Source: DAHUZL01 sp035533215 (GTDB lineage: Bacteria; Chloroflexota; Dormibacteria; Aeolococcales; Bog-877). Taken from it: a stretch of DNA of 64,000 bases. This document shows, in pieces, positions 1-7,594 of this stretch. Below the pieces are notes generated by a model, which did no database searches, was not told where the DNA came from, and saw only the letters and a list, made by a program, of their open reading frames with translations. The stretch lies in assembly GCA_035533215.1 (NCBI GenBank), contig DATLUG010000025.1, forward strand, positions 1 through 64,000, written 5' to 3'. Each line of letters opens with the position of its first letter. Position 1 is the first letter of the stretch. The position numbers and the translations under genes are program-made.

Positions 1-41
1 GGTGCCAGGGCCGGTCGGGGCCGGGTCTCGCATCACGCCCG

Positions 42-1262
42 TCACCGTCCCGCCAGGGCCAGCAGCCGGCTGAACGCCTCCAGGTAGCTGGGGTCGCCGC
101 CGTCGGCGCGCAGCACCCAGTACTCGGCCCCCCAGAACAGATAGGCGTCGAGCGCGACGCGCGCGGCACGGGCGTCGCCCAGGCACTGGTTGTAGGTCGC
201 GATCACCTGCTCGGGGAGGCAGCTCGCCATCTGGCGGCCGGCCGGGCTGGGGGGCGTGGTCACCGCCTCCCACGGCTCGGCCTGCCCCTCGGTCACGATC
301 AGCCTCCGACCCGACGCCCGGACCCCGGCGAACGCCCGCCGGCGCCAGGCGCGCTGCCAGGGGCGGCGGCTCCCGTCGAGGTAGACGGTGGCGCCGCCGA
401 GGCGGAGCACGGCATGGCGCGGATAGTGGTCGACCCCCACGATGTCGGCCAGCCCCCGGGCGACCACGAGGGAGTCGCCCTGGTCCCTGGTGCGCCACCA
501 CTGCTGCGCCCGGACCAGCAGTGAGGTGGGCAGGAATCCGTTCATGAGCACGGGGCGCGAGGGGTCGGCGGACCGGACCGCCCGCACCTCCTCGGCGACG
601 AATGTCGTGGCCAGCCGCCACGAGTGCTCCATCCCGAGCGGGTCCACCGCCTCGTGCTCCACCTGCCAGGCGACCACCGCCGGGCGATCCCGGTAGCGCT
701 CCACGACCCTGGTCACATGGGCGCTGGCAGCCTCCAGCAGGTGCTGGTGCCCGTGCGGCTCGATCAGCGCGCCCTCGCGCAGGGGTCGGCGCAGGTGGTG
801 GGCGGGGACGAAGAACTCCGGATAGCCGAAGGTCTTGACCGCACCGACGCAGAGGATGACCCTGCGCCCGCTGGCCTCGGCGAGCGCCAGCTGCCAGTCC
901 AGCTCGTCGGTGCGAAGCACGCCGGGCTCCGGCTCCGCCCGATCCCAGTACACCCCGAGGCGCAGCACCTGGAAGGGGTGGGCGAGAAGACGGGCGAGAC
1001 AGGTGCGGGGATCGAGGCCGAACGTCTCCGCCTGGCGCGGGCGAAAGCTGAGGCCCAGCTGGGTCGTTCCACGCGGCTCGACCGCCATCCATCTCCACCG
1101 CTCGGACGGCGGACGCGCCGCGCGCCGGATGCGGACCTCCGAGAGCACCGGCAGGGCGGCGAGCCCGAGGGCGGCGGCCGGGCCACGGCCCGCGCGGCGC
1201 AGGACCGCGGCGCGCGCAGTCGCGCGCGGGCGGTCGGCGGTCCGACGACGACGCGCTCCCAC
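42..1262 (-). CDS. Glycoside-hydrolase-like (beta/alpha)8 protein, probably membrane-anchored or secreted
   Basis: About 406 aa if started at the GTG at 1262, which has a good Shine-Dalgarno (GGGAGG) 5 nt upstream; a later ATG at 1088 would give only the catalytic part. The N-terminus is arginine-rich followed by a short hydrophobic stretch, perhaps an export signal. From about residue 65 the protein resembles clan-A retaining glycosidases of the GH42/cellulase-like type: a WQVEHE segment near residue 202 supplies a candidate acid/base Glu and VTEGQAEPW near residue 325 a candidate nucleophile Glu. It is the last gene of a leftward operon after the methyltransferase gene (50-nt gap). Substrate cannot be inferred. 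The family call is moderate; the fold is better supported than the specificity. Confidence 0.6.
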   Translation of the reverse strand: MGARRRRTADRPRATARAAVLRRAGRGPAAALGLAALPVLSEVRIRRAARPPSERWRWMAVEPRGTTQLGLSFRPRQAETFGLDPRTCLARLLAHPFQVLRLGVYWDRAEPEPGVLRTDELDWQLALAEASGRRVILCVGAVKTFGYPEFFVPAHHLRRPLREGALIEPHGHQHLLEAASAHVTRVVERYRDRPAVVAWQVEHEAVDPLGMEHSWRLATTFVAEEVRAVRSADPSRPVLMNGFLPTSLLVRAQQWWRTRDQGDSLVVARGLADIVGVDHYPRHAVLRLGGATVYLDGSRRPWQRAWRRRAFAGVRASGRRLIVTEGQAEPWEAVTTPPSPAGRQMASCLPEQVIATYNQCLGDARAARVALDAYLFWGAEYWVLRADGGDPSYLEAFSRLLALAGR

Positions 1263-1312
1263 CTGCACCTCCCCGTCATGTCGGCGCCCGCGGCCCAGGC
1301 GCCCGCCCGCGC

Positions 1313-1903
1313 TCAGAGCAGGAAGGGGATCAGCCGCTTGGTCCTTCGCATGTAGGCACGGTACGCCTCCCCGAGGCCGCCGAGCAGGGCCGCCTCCTCC
1401 ACCCGGATGCGGTGGGCGTAGCCCAGGATGGGGAGGATCAGGAGCCCCAGCGCGATGAGGTTCGTGCAACAGAGGAGGATGCCGGTGACGGTGGCGAGGC
1501 TGCCGGCATAGGAGGGATGGCGGACCCAGCGGTAGGGGCCCCGGTCCCGAACCCGCTGGCCGGGCTCGGTGCCGATGGTGACGCTGAAGTCACTCCCGAG
1601 GGCGGCGACGGCGAGGCCGCGGACGCCGATCCCGGCCGCCATCAGCACCAAGCCGGCGGTGAACACCGCCTGGGTGGCGAGCGGGATTCGCGCTCCCGGC
1701 ACGACGACGGCCGCGGCCATCCCGGCCGCGACCGCGGTCCACACCGCGGCCACGAGGACCCATCGCGACCCCTGATCGCGGTCGGCGGCGCCGGCCGGGA
1801 GCGGGCGGGAGCGCTGGAGCCAGCACTCGCCAGCGACCCAGGCACCGAAGATCGCCCAGAACGCCCAGGCGTCCGCCGGCGCGCCCGCCTGCCCGATGAT
1901 CAA
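1313..1903 (-). CDS. Isoprenylcysteine carboxyl methyltransferase-family membrane protein
   Basis: 196 aa starting at a TTG codon 15 nt after the PIG-L gene stop. Several hydrophobic segments (about 12-30, 48-70, 76-102, 138-160) are followed by the family signature: YRWVRHPSYAG at 124-134, a paired Glu at 169-170, and a C-terminal Y-x-x-Y-x-x-x-T segment. In ICMT and PEMT-like enzymes these residues bind S-adenosylmethionine and the substrate. Bacterial members methylate unknown, often lipid-like, small substrates, so no substrate is assigned. Lies in the leftward cupin / PIG-L / methyltransferase / glycosidase operon. Confidence 0.8.
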   Translation of the reverse strand: MIIGQAGAPADAWAFWAIFGAWVAGECWLQRSRPLPAGAADRDQGSRWVLVAAVWTAVAAGMAAAVVVPGARIPLATQAVFTAGLVLMAAGIGVRGLAVAALGSDFSVTIGTEPGQRVRDRGPYRWVRHPSYAGSLATVTGILLCCTNLIALGLLILPILGYAHRIRVEEAALLGGLGEAYRAYMRRTKRLIPFLL

Positions 1904-1918
1904 CCGCGATCCCGCGCC

Positions 1919-2758
1919 TCACCCGGCCGCGCGAGGGGGAGCCACGCGGGGCGGATCCGGCCGGCCGGGCGCGGCCACCTCGGTGAAGTGCTCGTAGGGC
2001 TGGAGGAAGACCACCAGCCAGAGCGGGAGGAGGCGGGCAACCCCTCGCGCCATCGCCTGCCGCTGGCTCCGGTACCGGGCCCAGGCGGCGCGCTTGGCGA
2101 AGAGGTCCCGGCCCACGAACACCCTGTGAGTGGGAGGGGCCCGGCGACGCTCCACCTCCGGGGTGGTCGACAGCTGCCCCGCCCACCGCATCACCCCCAG
2201 CACCCGCCCTGGCAGGGCCGTGTGCCAGAGCGTCGTGGCGGGGTGACGCCGATCCCGCAGCTCGGTGACGACGGCGGAGCAGGCGACGTGGTCGGGGTGA
2301 CCGTAGAGGCCGGCGCGGTCGTAGGTGACGATGAGGTGGGGGCGTTCCCGCCGGATGGTGGCATCGAGGAACGCCGACGCCGCCCGGCGGCGGTGCTCCA
2401 GCTCGCCGTCCCCGAAGTCCGCCTGGAGCACCGCGGCCGCCCCCAGCCGGCGGCCGGCCGCCCGCGCCTCCGCGGCGCGGACCGCGCGCAGGCCGGCGGC
2501 CGGGTCCCCCCCCGGGGTGCCGCGCTCACCCTCGGTGAGGAGCACGAGGACGACCCGCGCCCCCCCGCGCGCCAGGCGGTGCAGGGTTCCCCCGCAGGTC
2601 ACCGTCTCGTCGTCGGCGTGGGGGAAGACGGCCAGCACCCGCCGGGCCCGGCGCGGCCACCGCTCCGGCACGCCGAAGTCGGTGGTGACGAGGGCCATCA
2701 CCAGCCAGGCGGCGAGGGCGGCCCCCGCGGTCAGCAGTGCCCGGGAGAGGCGCCGCAT
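1919..2758 (-). CDS. PIG-L (LmbE-like) deacetylase with N-terminal membrane anchor
   Basis: 279 aa, ATG start 4 nt after the upstream cupin gene. Residues 7-25 form a signal-anchor-like hydrophobic segment. The zinc-binding PHADDE motif is at 46-51 and a second metal-binding GHPDH motif occurs near residue 160, both diagnostic of the PIG-L/LmbE N-deacetylase family acting on N-acetylglucosaminyl conjugates such as GlcNAc-inositol. Neighbouring methyltransferase and glycosidase genes suggest processing of a sugar- or lipid-linked molecule at the membrane, but this is inference. Confidence 0.85.
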   Translation of the reverse strand: MRRLSRALLTAGAALAAWLVMALVTTDFGVPERWPRRARRVLAVFPHADDETVTCGGTLHRLARGGARVVLVLLTEGERGTPGGDPAAGLRAVRAAEARAAGRRLGAAAVLQADFGDGELEHRRRAASAFLDATIRRERPHLIVTYDRAGLYGHPDHVACSAVVTELRDRRHPATTLWHTALPGRVLGVMRWAGQLSTTPEVERRRAPPTHRVFVGRDLFAKRAAWARYRSQRQAMARGVARLLPLWLVVFLQPYEHFTEVAAPGRPDPPRVAPPRAAG

Positions 2759-2762
2759 CTCG

Positions 2763-3320
2763 TCAGATCCCGGGGCGCCGGGACCGGCGGTGGCCGAGCC
2801 AGGCGAGGGGACCGAGCGCGAGCCGGATCATCACCGCCGGGACGTGCGGCACCGCCACCTCAGGCTGGTAGTCGAGGATGACGGCCGCGAGGTCGGAGAG
2901 CCGCGGGAGCCGGGTCCCGAGGAGCCGCCCGGACCCCGAGAGTCGCTCGGTCCGGCGGAACATCTCCTCCATCCGCAGCGCCGGGCGCACCTCCACCAGG
3001 GCGTGGGAGTCGTCGGGCCCCGGGTTGCCGAACCAGTGCGACGCCCCCTTCGGGATCCTGACCGTGTCCCCGGGGCTCGCGAGGATGACCCGGCGTCCGA
3101 GACGGAAGCGCATCCGGCCCTCGAGGACGGTGAAGCGCTCCTCCTGGCGGGGGTGGACGTGGCCGGCGGGCACGTGGCCGCCGGGCGGCAGGAAGAGGTC
3201 GAAGCAGAGCAGCCGGCCGTCGGTCTCGGTCCCGCTGGTGCGGACGATGATGCGCTCGCCGCTGATCGGGTTGACGATCACACGCCCCGAGGCCGCCGGC
3301 TCGCCGTCCTGCCCCGTCAC
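2763..3320 (-). CDS. Cupin-domain protein
   Basis: 185 aa if started at the GTG at 3320, preceded by GGGAGG; an ATG at 3350 overlaps the -10 box TAGCAT (3349-3354) and so would lie upstream of the predicted transcription start. A single cupin barrel spans about residues 25-110, with metal-ligand motifs GHVHPRQEE and, further on, PKGASHWFGN. The C-terminal third is arginine- and leucine-rich and unassigned. First gene of the leftward operon. Such cupins may be enzymes, sugar isomerases or binding proteins; function not assigned. Confidence 0.75.
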   Translation of the reverse strand: MTGQDGEPAASGRVIVNPISGERIIVRTSGTETDGRLLCFDLFLPPGGHVPAGHVHPRQEERFTVLEGRMRFRLGRRVILASPGDTVRIPKGASHWFGNPGPDDSHALVEVRPALRMEEMFRRTERLSGSGRLLGTRLPRLSDLAAVILDYQPEVAVPHVPAVMIRLALGPLAWLGHRRSRRPGI

Positions 3321-3348
3321 CGCCCGCCTCCCCTGCTGGTCCGGCGCC

Positions 3349-3354
3349 ATGCTA
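3349..3354 (-). promoter_or_regulatory. -10 box (TAGCAT) of the cupin operon
   Basis: TAGCAT on the minus strand, with transcription expected to begin about 7 nt downstream. This argues for the GTG at 3320 as the true start of the cupin gene. No convincing -35 is seen. Confidence 0.4.
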
Positions 3355-3470
3355 TCGGCGCGACCGTGAGCCCTCGCGATCCGAGCGGGCGGACCGCCAT
3401 CCGCCGATCACGGCCGGATGGCCCCCCGGCACCCTTGCCGCCGCAACCGACGCCTGTCATGCTCGGCGCC

Positions 3471-4355
3471 GTGCCGCCATCGCGCGCCCGGTCGGGGTCG
3501 GTCGACGTCGTGGTCGAGTCGGGGTCGCGCCGGGTGTTCGCCAGCTGCCTGGCGTGGCCGGGCTGGTGCCGGTCGGGCCGGGACGAGGCCGGCGCGCTGC
3601 TCGCCCTCCGACAGGCGGCCTCGCGGTACGCCCCGGTGGCGGCGGCGGCCGGCGAACCCTGGCCGCCCGACGCCGTGGATCGGTTGGCGGTGGTGGAGCG
3701 CCTCCCCGGCACGGCGACCACGGACTTCGGCGCACCGGGCGCCGTCGCCGCCGTCGAGCGGGCAGCCCTGGTGGAGCCTGCCCGCGCCCGCCTCCTGCGC
3801 CTCCTCCAGGCGTCGTGGACGGTCCTCGACCGCGTCGCCGCCGGAGCGCCGGCCTCGCTGCGCAAGGGGCCGCGTGGCGGCGGACGGGACCGCGACGCCG
3901 TCGTCGACCACGTGATCGCGGCCGAGCTCGCCTACGCCGGCAAGCTCGGTCTTCGCCTGCGGCCGCCCCATCGCGACGACCGCGACGCCATCGCCACCCA
4001 CCGCCGGGCGATCACGGACGCCATCGTCGCCCCCCTGCCTCTCTCCCAGAACCCGCGCGCCCAGCCCTGGCCGGTCCGATACGCGATCCGCCGCCTCGCC
4101 TGGCACGTGCTGGACCACGCCTGGGAGATCGAGGACCGCAGCGACCCCTCCCGGGCCGAGCCGGCACGGACGGCCCGAGACCGGCTGGCCGGGGCCGCCG
4201 GGGGTGACCACCTCAGCGCCAGGCCCCCTCCTCCACGTGGACGGGGCGGCCGTCCACCAGGGTCAGGACCACCCGGGCCTCTGCGATCTCCAGCCTGGGC
4301 TGCTGGAGGAGGTTGCGGTCGAGGACCACGAGGTCCGCCGCCTTGCCGACGGTGA
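3471..4355 (+). CDS. DinB-like / maleylpyruvate-isomerase-like helical-bundle protein
   Basis: About 294 aa from the GTG at 3471, preceded 7 nt upstream by a -10-like CATGCT (3458-3463), so the mRNA is probably leaderless; an ATG lies 12 nt upstream. The central and C-terminal part has the pattern of DinB-type four-helix proteins, including a DHVIAAELAYAGKLG segment and the IRRLAWHVLDHAWEIEDR segment whose histidines would bind metal. The last 50 residues are Pro/Arg/Gly-rich and run 143 bp into the oppositely oriented amidohydrolase gene. One extra G in the run at about 4201-4205 would place TGA in frame just before that gene ends, so the tail may be an indel artefact. Confidence 0.65.
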   Translation: MPPSRARSGSVDVVVESGSRRVFASCLAWPGWCRSGRDEAGALLALRQAASRYAPVAAAAGEPWPPDAVDRLAVVERLPGTATTDFGAPGAVAAVERAALVEPARARLLRLLQASWTVLDRVAAGAPASLRKGPRGGGRDRDAVVDHVIAAELAYAGKLGLRLRPPHRDDRDAIATHRRAITDAIVAPLPLSQNPRAQPWPVRYAIRRLAWHVLDHAWEIEDRSDPSRAEPARTARDRLAGAAGGDHLSARPPPPRGRGGRPPGSGPPGPLRSPAWAAGGGCGRGPRGPPPCRR

Positions 4356-5913
4356 CCGACCCCGTGTCGCGCTCCAGGTGGTTGACCCGGGCCGAGCCCA
4401 TGGTGAAGGCCTGGAGCGCGGTGGTGAGGTCGAGACGCTCTCGGGGGAGGAACACCTCCGGGCTCCCCGCCGGCGGCCGGTGGGTCCGGTCGGCGACCGG
4501 CGGGAGTCGGTTGACCGCGACGTGCACCTGCCAGAGCGGGTCGCAGCTGGAGACCGGCCAATCGCTCCCGAACGCGAGCGCCGCCCCCCCCGCGACCAGG
4601 CTCCTGAACGGGTACTGCCAGGTCGATCGCTCCGCACCGAGGAAGGGGATGGTGAGCTCGACCATCTGGGGCTCATTCACCGCCCACAGCGGCTGGGCGT
4701 TGGCCACCACCCCCAGCTGGCGGAAGCGGGGAAGATCGTCCGGATGGACCACCTGGATGTGGGCGATGTGAGGACGGCGGTCGTTCATCCCGTTGGCGCG
4801 GCGGGCACAGGCGATGGCGTCGAGCGCCTCCCGCACCGCCCGTTCGCCGATGGCGTGGAAATGGACCTGGAAGCCGGCCCGGTCGACCGCAGGCACCACC
4901 TGCGCGAGCTCCTCGGGGTCGATGAAGCTCAGCCCGCGCCGGTCGGTGGCACCGCCGTGGCCGTCCTGGTACGGCTCCAGCACCCCGGCGGTGAAGTTCT
5001 CCAGCACCCCGTCCTGCATGATCTTGACGCTGGTGGGCTGGAAGCGGCCCCCCGACGTCCGCTGGCGCGCCGCCGCCAGCTCGTCGAGCTGCTCCAGCCC
5101 GCGGTGACGGTCCCACCACAGCGCCCCCACCACCCGCATCGTGAGCGCGCCGCGTCGCTGGACCCGGTGATAGGTGTCGAGGTTGCCGTAGCGGCCGCCG
5201 TCGAGGCCGATGTTGGCATCCTGCCAGGCGGTGATCCCGAGCCGGTGCATGTACGCCTGCGCCTCCAGCAGGCCGGCCTCGCGGTCCTGGTCAGCCACCG
5301 CCGGGAGGAGCCGCTCCACCAGGTCGCGGGCGCCCTCCTGGAGGGTGCCCACGGGGTTGCCCCGCTCGTCCCGCTCGATGCGGCCGTCGGCGGGGTCGGG
5401 TGTGCGGCGGTCGATCCCGGCCAGCTCCAGCGCCCGGCTGTTGACCCAGGCGCCGTGGCCGTCGCGGTTGCGCAGGTACACCGGGCGGTCGGGCACCACC
5501 CGGTCCAGCTCGCCGGCGGTGGGGATCCCGCCCGGGAAGGCGGGCATCGCCCAGCCACGGCCGACGATCCAGGGGAGGTCGGGATGGGCCGCGGCGTAGG
5601 CGCGGACGGCGTCGAGGTAGGCCGCCCCGGTGGCGAGGTCGGTGAGATCGCAGCGGCGGCGGTCCATCCCCCCGCCCACCGGGTGAGCGTGCGCGTCCTG
5701 GAAGCCGGGGAGGAGCGTCCGCCCGGCCAGCTCCAGCACCTCGGTGCGCGGCCCGCGGCGTGCGCGCATCTCGCCGTCGGTCCCGACCGCGACGATCCGG
5801 CCGTCCCGCACCGCCACCGCCTGCGCCCACGGCTGGGCGGGGTCGCAGGTGTGGACGGCGCCGCCCACGAGGATCGTGTCGGCGGGCGCCGAGGCGGGGT
5901 CAGCCGAAGGCAC
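4213..5913 (-). CDS. YtcJ-like amidohydrolase (paralogue 2)
   Basis: 566 aa. An amidohydrolase-superfamily metal-dependent hydrolase of the YtcJ type: an N-terminal beta-sandwich piece (ILVGGAVHTCDPAQPWAQAV), the metal-binding DAHAHPVGG motif near residue 77, a conserved VHFHAIGERAVREAL segment near residue 350 and a C-terminal FGSDWPVSS Asp motif. Substrates of this family are usually cyclic amides, N-formyl compounds or similar. It overlaps the preceding paralogue by 14 nt and is the last gene of an SBP-led operon, suggesting hydrolysis of whatever that binding protein captures. The two amidohydrolases are clear tandem duplicates. Confidence 0.88.
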   Translation of the reverse strand: MPSADPASAPADTILVGGAVHTCDPAQPWAQAVAVRDGRIVAVGTDGEMRARRGPRTEVLELAGRTLLPGFQDAHAHPVGGGMDRRRCDLTDLATGAAYLDAVRAYAAAHPDLPWIVGRGWAMPAFPGGIPTAGELDRVVPDRPVYLRNRDGHGAWVNSRALELAGIDRRTPDPADGRIERDERGNPVGTLQEGARDLVERLLPAVADQDREAGLLEAQAYMHRLGITAWQDANIGLDGGRYGNLDTYHRVQRRGALTMRVVGALWWDRHRGLEQLDELAAARQRTSGGRFQPTSVKIMQDGVLENFTAGVLEPYQDGHGGATDRRGLSFIDPEELAQVVPAVDRAGFQVHFHAIGERAVREALDAIACARRANGMNDRRPHIAHIQVVHPDDLPRFRQLGVVANAQPLWAVNEPQMVELTIPFLGAERSTWQYPFRSLVAGGAALAFGSDWPVSSCDPLWQVHVAVNRLPPVADRTHRPPAGSPEVFLPRERLDLTTALQAFTMGSARVNHLERDTGSVTVGKAADLVVLDRNLLQQPRLEIAEARVVLTLVDGRPVHVEEGAWR

Positions 5914-7594
5914 GGGGGTCGATGTACACGGGCCGCCCTGCCACCTCGGTCATCACCACCCGGGCGTCGGCGATCGCGCCCGCCGGCTCCCGAAAGAGAT
6001 TGCGGTCCACCACCACCAGGTCGGCCTGCTTGCCACAGGTGATGGACCCCGTCTCCCGCTCCAGGTGGTTCACGTACGCGGACCCCATGGTGAACGCGTG
6101 CAGCGCGGTGGCGAGGTCGAGCCGCTCTCCCGCCAGGAAGACCTCGCTGCTCCCCGCGGCCAGGCGGTGGCCCTGGTCCCCAGGCGCCGGCAGGCGGTTG
6201 ACCGCGACGTGGATCTCCCACAGCGGGTTGGGGCTGGAGACCGACCAGTCGCTGCCGAACGCCAGCCGCGCGCCCAGGCGGTGCAGGCTCGCGAAGGGGT
6301 ACTGCCACGCCGACCGCTGGGGGCCCAGGAACGGGATGGTGAGGTCGGTCATCTGGGGCTCGTTGGCGGCCCACAGCGGCTGCGCGTTGGCCACCACCCC
6401 GAGCTCCGCGAACCGGGCCAGGTCGTCGGGGTGGATCACCTGGATGTGGGCGATGTGGGGGCGCAGGTCGTTCATCCCGTTGGCCCGGCGGGCACAGGCG
6501 ATGGCGTCGAGCGCCTCCCGCACCGCCCGCTCGCCGATGGCGTGGAAGTGGACCTGGAAGCCGGCGCGGTCGATCGCCGGGACCGCCTGGTTCAGCAGCT
6601 CGGGGGGGACGAAGCTCAGCCCGCGGCGGTCGGTGGGGCAGCCGTGGCCATCGAGGTACGGGTCCAGCACGGCCGCGGTGAAGTCCTCGCAGACCCCGTC
6701 CTGCATGATCTTCACGCTGGTGGGACGGAAGAGCTCGGTGGTGACCCGATCGCGGGCCGCCACCAGCTCGGGGAGCTGCTCCAGCCCGCGGTGCCGGTCC
6801 CACCAGAGCGCTCCCACCACCCGGGCGGTCAGCTCGCCGCGCTCGGCCAGCTCGCGATAGGTGTCGAGGGTGGGCGCGAGGTCGCCGCCCCCGGCCTCGA
6901 CGATGGCGTCCTGCCAGCCGGTGATCCCGAACTGGTGCAGGTACTCCTGCCCGGTGAGCAGCCCACGACGGTACTCGGCCGCGGTGGGCGCGGGCGCGAG
7001 CCGGCTGACCAGGTCCATCGCGCCCTCGTGGAGGGCGCCGGTCGGGCATCCCTGGGCGTCGCGCTCGATCCGGCCGTCGCCGGGGTCCGCCGTGGAGGCG
7101 TCGATCCCGGCCAGCTCCAGCGCCCGCGTGTTCACCCAGGCGCCGTGGCCGTCACGGTTGCTGAGATAGACCGGGCGGTCGGCGACCACCCGGTCGAGCG
7201 CCGCCGCGGTGGGCACCCCGCCGGGGAAGACGTCCATCGCCCAGCCGCCCCCGACCACCCAGGGCCGCTCCGGATGCCGCTCGACGTAGGCGCGGACCTC
7301 GGCGAGGTAGTCGGGGAGGGAGTGCCGCTCGCTGAGGTCGCAGCGCAGCCGCTGCAACCCGCCGAACACCGGGTGGACGTGGCTGTCCTGGAAGCCCGGC
7401 AGCAGCATCCGGCCGGTCAGCTCGATGACCGCGGTGCGCGGGCCGATCAGCGGTCGCACCTCCTCGTCGGCACCGACCGCGGTGATCCGCCCGTCCCGTA
7501 CCGCCACCGCCTCGGCCCAGGGCCGGGCGGGGTCCACCGTGTAGACCGCCCCGCCGGTGAAGACCTGGTCGGCCGGGCCCGCGGCCGCGCTCAC
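5900..7594 (-). CDS. YtcJ-like amidohydrolase (paralogue 1)
   Basis: 564 aa from a GTG that overlaps the SBP stop codon (GTGA, 7591-7594), indicating translational coupling. Same domain order as the downstream copy: VFTGGAVYTVDP at the N-terminus, DSHVHPVFGG metal site, VHFHAIGERAVREAL, and FGSDWSVSS near the C-terminus. Differences from the other copy are scattered through the protein, but a roughly 97-bp stretch around 6468-6564 is almost identical at DNA level. Predicted cytoplasmic hydrolase of an amide-type compound imported with the help of the upstream SBP; the substrate is unknown. Confidence 0.88.
   Translation of the reverse strand: MSAAAGPADQVFTGGAVYTVDPARPWAEAVAVRDGRITAVGADEEVRPLIGPRTAVIELTGRMLLPGFQDSHVHPVFGGLQRLRCDLSERHSLPDYLAEVRAYVERHPERPWVVGGGWAMDVFPGGVPTAAALDRVVADRPVYLSNRDGHGAWVNTRALELAGIDASTADPGDGRIERDAQGCPTGALHEGAMDLVSRLAPAPTAAEYRRGLLTGQEYLHQFGITGWQDAIVEAGGGDLAPTLDTYRELAERGELTARVVGALWWDRHRGLEQLPELVAARDRVTTELFRPTSVKIMQDGVCEDFTAAVLDPYLDGHGCPTDRRGLSFVPPELLNQAVPAIDRAGFQVHFHAIGERAVREALDAIACARRANGMNDLRPHIAHIQVIHPDDLARFAELGVVANAQPLWAANEPQMTDLTIPFLGPQRSAWQYPFASLHRLGARLAFGSDWSVSSPNPLWEIHVAVNRLPAPGDQGHRLAAGSSEVFLAGERLDLATALHAFTMGSAYVNHLERETGSITCGKQADLVVVDRNLFREPAGAIADARVVMTEVAGRPVYIDPRAFG

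Noticed and set aside
1..41. A possible leftward ATG at 33 opening a frame off the window edge, next in the cupin/PIG-L operon.
   Set aside because: Only 11 codons are visible, without a Shine-Dalgarno or recognisable residues.
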